Source: G020354085 sp964629975 (GTDB taxonomy: Bacteria; Pseudomonadota; Gammaproteobacteria; Acidiferrobacterales; Sulfurifustaceae). Taken from it: DNA of 17,020 nt. The stretch covers positions 1 to 17,020 of the forward strand of contig CAZVUN010000058.1 of the NCBI GenBank assembly GCA_964629975.1. Direction: 5' to 3'. Made by a program: the position numbers and the translations under genes. Positions 14,034-17,020 of the stretch are shown piece by piece (position 1 is the stretch's first letter; each line of letters starts with the position of its first letter). The notes under the pieces were generated by a model. It worked only from the letters and a program-made list of their open reading frames with translations, had not been told where the DNA came from and searched no databases.

Positions 14034-14633
14034 CTAGTCCGCTGCCTCCGGTCCGCGCGCGGCGGTGTTCTCGGCAAGCATGTTGCAGAACAGCGCCCCC
14101 TGCTCGAGCGCGTCATCGAGCGCCTGGTGCGTATGCGGCAGATCGGCGTCGAACCAGCGCTTCGGCAGGTAGGTGCGGGTGGTGAGGCGGAACTCGCAGC
14201 GCCGCATGCCCATCGCATAGGAACGGATGTCGAGCGCGTTCTCGCGGAACGGGCGCTCGCCGGTGAAGCGCACCAGGTACCAGTACATCCACATGAAATC
14301 CCAGCTCGCCGGCCAGCCGACGAACACCGGCCGGCCGGGAAGCTGCGCGAGCCACGCGAGATACGCGCGCATCGCCTCCTGCGGCGCGCGCAGGTCCTGC
14401 CGGCACGCGGCCCAGGCGTCGGGAAACTGCTGCCACCACTGCATGGTCTTGGGGTGCGGGGCCGCACCCGGCAACAGCTCGAGATTGACACTGAAGGTGC
14501 CGAGCAGCGATTTGTCGGCGCCGTAGGCCGCCGAGGCGAAGCTCAGCATCGAATGCGGCCCGGGGATCGGGCCGTCGGCCTCGATGTCGGTGCTGACGTA
14601 GACCTCGCGTTCCTTGGTCTTGGCGGCAGCCAT
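14034..14633 (-). CDS. DEDDh-type 3'-5' exonuclease (RNase T/DnaQ-like)
   Basis: A 199-residue exonuclease domain. Exo I is TDIEADGP (Asp16, Glu18); a probable Exo II aspartate is Asp112 in ASWDFMW; Exo III is HTHQALDDALEQG, in which His169 and Asp174 fit the HxAxxD pattern. This gives the DEDDh set for two-metal 3'-5' exonucleolysis. Stand-alone members act on RNA or DNA ends; the substrate is not predictable here. ATG 14633 is chosen because the domain begins just after it, and it lies one base past the stop codon of the preceding small gene, implying coupled translation. An upstream in-frame ATG would only read through that gene in another frame. Confidence 0.82.
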   Translation of the reverse strand: MAAAKTKEREVYVSTDIEADGPIPGPHSMLSFASAAYGADKSLLGTFSVNLELLPGAAPHPKTMQWWQQFPDAWAACRQDLRAPQEAMRAYLAWLAQLPGRPVFVGWPASWDFMWMYWYLVRFTGERPFRENALDIRSYAMGMRRCEFRLTTRTYLPKRWFDADLPHTHQALDDALEQGALFCNMLAENTAARGPEAAD

Positions 14634-14634
14634 G

Positions 14635-14874
14635 CTAGTCGAGCCAGGCCACCAGATAGTAAAGGCGAAAACCCTCCGAGGAGCGCGCCGGGCCGAGCAC
14701 CCTGGCCGCGCGCAGGTGCCGGCCGGCATCGGCGCCGGCGCGCGCTGCCGCCTCCGATTCCATCAGCGTCACGCAGTCCTCGGGAAAGCGCCCGCGCGTG
14801 CTGCGCGGGGCATACACCAGCGCGTAGCGCTCCTGCACGAGCTGCGCATCCGGATCGACGTAGATGCCCTTCAT
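14635..14874 (-). CDS. 79-residue protein of unknown function, paired with the exonuclease
   Basis: A small protein beginning MKGIYVDPDAQLVQERY and ending SEGFRLYYLVAWLD. It has a strand-rich start and finish and an Ala/Arg-rich middle; there are no membrane segments, and only one cysteine. I do not recognise the family. ATG 14874 is preferred over TTG 14910 because a -10-like GATAAT (14886-14881 on the minus strand) ends 6 bases before it, which fits a leaderless message. Its stop codon and the exonuclease start are separated by one base, so the two products are probably made together and may cooperate. Confidence 0.7.
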   Translation of the reverse strand: MKGIYVDPDAQLVQERYALVYAPRSTRGRFPEDCVTLMESEAAARAGADAGRHLRAARVLGPARSSEGFRLYYLVAWLD

Positions 14875-14880
14875 GCCGGC

Positions 14881-14886
14881 ATTATC
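14881..14886 (-). promoter_or_regulatory. -10-like box (GATAAT) immediately before ATG 14874
   Basis: GATAAT on the minus strand matches the -10 consensus at 5 of 6 positions; a TTGTGG lies 18 bases upstream as a weak -35. The expected transcription start falls on the A of ATG 14874. No Shine-Dalgarno sequence is present. Confidence 0.5.
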
Positions 14887-14927
14887 GGTGCTCACCGCGG
14901 GGGTCCACAAGGACGGCGCGCCCTGGC

Positions 14928-16136
14928 TCAGGGGCTACGCCGCCCCCACACCGCAAACACCGGATCGGCATGCGGCAACTGCCCGGCGTACTTGTCGTCG
15001 GCCGGGCGCGGCAGGCCGCGGACCGATTCGGTGGCAAGCTGGGTGAACCCGCCGCTTCTGCGAAAGCAGTCGATCACCAGCGCCATGCGTTCGAAGGCGT
15101 GCAGCTCGCCCCACAGCGCGATCGCCTTGGTCGGGAACCAGCGGTCGGAGAACGTCACGATGAGCGGCGCGCCGGGCGCGAGCACGCGCGCGAGCTCGCG
15201 GAACACAGCCACGGGTTCGATCAGATATTCGACCGAGGCGGTACAGACGGCGGCGTCGAAGGCGCCAGCGGCGAACGGCAGGTGCGCCTCGGCATTGGGA
15301 TCGTGCACCAGGCGCGTGCTCAAGGCCGCATTGCGCTCCAGCTCCGCGGCATTGAGGCCGACCCCGGTGACGGCGAGCCCCGCGCCCTCCTGCGGCAGGT
15401 GCGACACCCAGCTCGCCATCAGGTCGAGCACGCGCATGCCGGGGGCGAGGAAGCGCGCATAGAGCGCCTGGATGCGCGCGATCGCCTGCGCATCGAGGTG
15501 CTGCACGAAGCGCGGCTCGCGATAGAACTGCGCATCCGGGCGCGGGTCCATGCGCGCGAATGCCGCCGGGTAGAAGAAGTCGGTGTCGCGCCCGGGCAGC
15601 GCCGCCTGCATCCCGGGGCCGCGCTCGGTGAGCGCCTGGGCGAGATCGTTGGCGCGACCGCCGCGCTCGGCGCTCAGGCCGTGATCGGCCACGAGCGTGG
15701 CCTCGACGGTGGCCTCGAAACCGGCGAACGGGTGGTTGAGATCGACCGTCATGCGCTCGCCGTCGAGCGCGAGCAGCCGGAACGGGCGGCGGTCGCCGCT
15801 GAAGAACTGCGGCACGTCGCGCAAGAACGTGCGCGGGTAGAAGCGCCCGACGTGCGCTGCGAGCACCTCACCGCTCGGCAGCCGACCGACGAACTGCGCG
15901 GTGCGCAGCACGAGCACCCGCGCCGGGTCGTACGGCTCGGCGAGGAGCTCACCGGCGCGGAAGCGTGCGCGCACGGCCTCGCCCACGGCGGCGCGCGCGA
16001 GTTGCTCGCCCAGGTCGCCGGGAAAGAAATCGCGCCACAGGTTTACGCCCTCGAACCACTGGCGGTCGGTGTGCGTGGCATGGGCACTCGACCAGCGGAG
16101 GGCGGCTTCGATGCTGACGATGCGGCTTGCGGTCAT
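14928..16136 (-). CDS. FKBP/SlyD-like domain fused to a class I methyltransferase
   Basis: A 402-residue two-domain protein. Residues about 5-150 resemble an FKBP-type prolyl isomerase of the SlyD kind: PGDLGEQL....AVGEAVRARF, then PFRLLALDGERMTVDLNHPFAG (118-139), which parallels SlyD's PVEITAVEDDHVVVDGNHMLAG. Residues about 215-400 are a methyltransferase: VLDLMASWVSHLPQ (236-249) in place of the usual DxGxGxG motif I, VTGVGLNAAEL as the acidic-strand region, and LPFAAGAFDAAVCTASVEYL. Degenerate motif I is usual in this subgroup, so activity is uncertain. The substrate is unknown. ATG 16136 has no clear Shine-Dalgarno sequence. It lies upstream of the 79-residue gene with a 53-base gap and is divergent from rlmL. 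Confidence 0.78.
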   Translation of the reverse strand: MTASRIVSIEAALRWSSAHATHTDRQWFEGVNLWRDFFPGDLGEQLARAAVGEAVRARFRAGELLAEPYDPARVLVLRTAQFVGRLPSGEVLAAHVGRFYPRTFLRDVPQFFSGDRRPFRLLALDGERMTVDLNHPFAGFEATVEATLVADHGLSAERGGRANDLAQALTERGPGMQAALPGRDTDFFYPAAFARMDPRPDAQFYREPRFVQHLDAQAIARIQALYARFLAPGMRVLDLMASWVSHLPQEGAGLAVTGVGLNAAELERNAALSTRLVHDPNAEAHLPFAAGAFDAAVCTASVEYLIEPVAVFRELARVLAPGAPLIVTFSDRWFPTKAIALWGELHAFERMALVIDCFRRSGGFTQLATESVRGLPRPADDKYAGQLPHADPVFAVWGRRSP

Positions 16137-16209
16137 CGGCGCATAACGTTAGCACGGCCGGCACCTTGCGCGCGGCATGGCGCCCTGCGGCGTGCGGGTT
16201 TTGGGCGCG

Positions 16210-16250
16210 CGGTCGCGACCGTTGCGCCTGCCCGGCGCGCAGGCTACAAA
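16210..16250 (+). promoter_or_regulatory. Candidate rlmL promoter with adjoining palindrome
   Basis: TTGCGC (16222-16227) and TACAAA (16245-16250) are separated by 17 bases, each 4 of 6 to consensus. TACAAA ends 5 bases before ATG 16256. A perfect 12-base palindrome, CGGTCGCGACCG (16210-16221), abuts the -35 and could be an operator. Confidence 0.4.
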
Positions 16251-16255
16251 GCGCC

Positions 16256-17020
16256 ATGTCCTCGCACGCCTTCTTCGCCACCTGTCCGCTCGGGCTCGAG
16301 CCGCTGCTCGCCGAGGAGCTGCGCGCGCTCGGCGCCACCGATGTCCGGGAAACGCGCGCCGGGGTGGCCTTCGCCGGCGCGCTCGCGACCGGCTATGCGG
16401 CCTGCCTGTGGTCGCGGCTGGCGAGCCGCATCCTGCTCAGGCTCGCCACCTTCGCGGCGCCCTCCCCCGAGGCGCTGTACGCGGCGGTGCGCACGATCGA
16501 CTGGAGCCAGCACCTCGATGCCAGCGGCACGCTCGCGGTCGAGGCCAGTGTGTGGGACTCGGCGATCACGCACTCGCGCTATGCCGCGCTCAAGATCAAG
16601 GATGCGATCGTCGATCAGTTCCGCGACCGCACCGGCCAGCGCCCTTCGGTCGACACCGCGCGCCCCGACGTGCGCGTCAACCTCTACCTGCTCGGGAACG
16701 AGGCGACGCTCAGTCTCGATCTCGCGGGCGAGAGCCTGCACCGCCGCGGCTACCGCACCGAGGCCGGCGAGGCGCCCCTCAAGGAGAATCTCGCCGCCGC
16801 CGTCCTGCTGCGCGCCGGCTGGCCCGCAATCGCCGCCGCCGGCGGCACGCTGGTCGATCCGATGTGCGGCTCCGGCACCCTGCTGATCGAGGCCGCGCTG
16901 CTGGCGGCCGACATCGCGCCGGGCCTGCTGCGCCCCTACTTCGGTTTCCTGCGCTGGCGCCAGCACGAGGCCGCGCTCTGGGAAGCGCTGCGCGGCGCGG
17001 CGCGGGCGCGGCGCGCGGCG
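16256..17020 (+). CDS. rlmL: 23S rRNA guanine-N2 methyltransferase RlmL (partial, runs off the edge)
   Basis: The first 255 codons of an RlmL/YcbY-type enzyme, open to the last base. The N-terminus (FFATCPLGLEPLLAEELRALG) is the family's NFLD part, followed by a THUMP RNA-binding domain (about 50-155) and then the methyltransferase motif DPMCGSGTLLIEAALL (201-216), nearly identical to E. coli RlmL. The expected reaction is N2-methylation of G2445 in 23S rRNA. In many gammaproteobacteria a second half, RlmK, makes m7G2069; whether that is fused here lies beyond the window. ATG 16256 has no Shine-Dalgarno sequence but a -10-like TACAAA close upstream. It is divergent from the FKBP-methyltransferase gene with a 119-base gap. 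Confidence 0.93.
   Translation, partial: MSSHAFFATCPLGLEPLLAEELRALGATDVRETRAGVAFAGALATGYAACLWSRLASRILLRLATFAAPSPEALYAAVRTIDWSQHLDASGTLAVEASVWDSAITHSRYAALKIKDAIVDQFRDRTGQRPSVDTARPDVRVNLYLLGNEATLSLDLAGESLHRRGYRTEAGEAPLKENLAAAVLLRAGWPAIAAAGGTLVDPMCGSGTLLIEAALLAADIAPGLLRPYFGFLRWRQHEAALWEALRGAARARRAA

Noticed and set aside
12738..16886. A 1382-residue open frame on the plus strand
   Set aside because: It runs antisense to five well-supported genes and in a shifted frame through the start of rlmL. It has His/Arg/Ala-rich low-complexity sequence with no recognisable domain, which is typical of stop-poor GC-rich DNA.

Overview
The window is about 17 kb of very GC-rich DNA with strongly biased codon use and almost no space between genes. 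It looks like chromosomal core from a GC-rich gammaproteobacterium. The pointers are an E. coli-type MsrA (Cys52/Cys198/Cys207), an RlmL-type rRNA methyltransferase and a PlsB-like acyltransferase. The genus cannot be told from the sequence. I see no insertion sequence, phage gene, tRNA, rRNA or CRISPR array. No stretch longer than 300 bases lacks a gene; the longest gaps are 6001-6228, 1341-1523, 8168-8323 and 9843-9989.

Layout from left to right. The tail of an unidentified plus-strand gene (2-157) meets a minus-strand pair, a YbaK-type aminoacyl-tRNA deacylase followed by a triple-BON protein (1340-132). A plus-strand histidine phosphatase (1524-2117) overlaps tail-to-tail with a concentrative nucleoside transporter (3360-2086). 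The transporter is downstream of a membrane PAS-PAS-GGDEF-EAL cyclic-di-GMP enzyme (6000-3394). Next is a minus-strand operon of a DUF488 protein, a signal-peptide-bearing methyltransferase and MsrA (8167-6229). Two plus-strand genes follow: a 74-residue protein of unknown function (8324-8548) and a YkgJ-type cysteine-cluster protein (8659-9066). The rest is mostly minus strand: a UbiE-like methyltransferase (9842-9102), a second YkgJ protein with a PlsB-like acyltransferase (12158-9990), a GAF/HD-GYP cyclic-di-GMP phosphodiesterase whose stop codon directly abuts a Mesh1-type (p)ppGpp hydrolase (13952-12240), a 79-residue unknown with a DEDDh exonuclease (14874-14034), and an FKBP/SlyD-like domain fused to a methyltransferase (16136-14928). 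The plus-strand rlmL (16256 onward) runs off the right edge.

Themes. Nucleotide second messengers recur: one dual GGDEF-EAL protein, one HD-GYP phosphodiesterase and one alarmone hydrolase, the last two apparently translated as a coupled pair. Four methyltransferases of different type lie within 10 kb. Four genes that begin a transcription unit (1524, 8659, 14874, 16256) have a sigma70-like -10 box ending only 5-8 bases before the start codon and no Shine-Dalgarno sequence, which suggests leaderless or nearly leaderless messages. An FNR/Anr-like box with exact class II geometry precedes the UbiE-like gene, and related half-sites lie upstream of the YbaK/BON pair.
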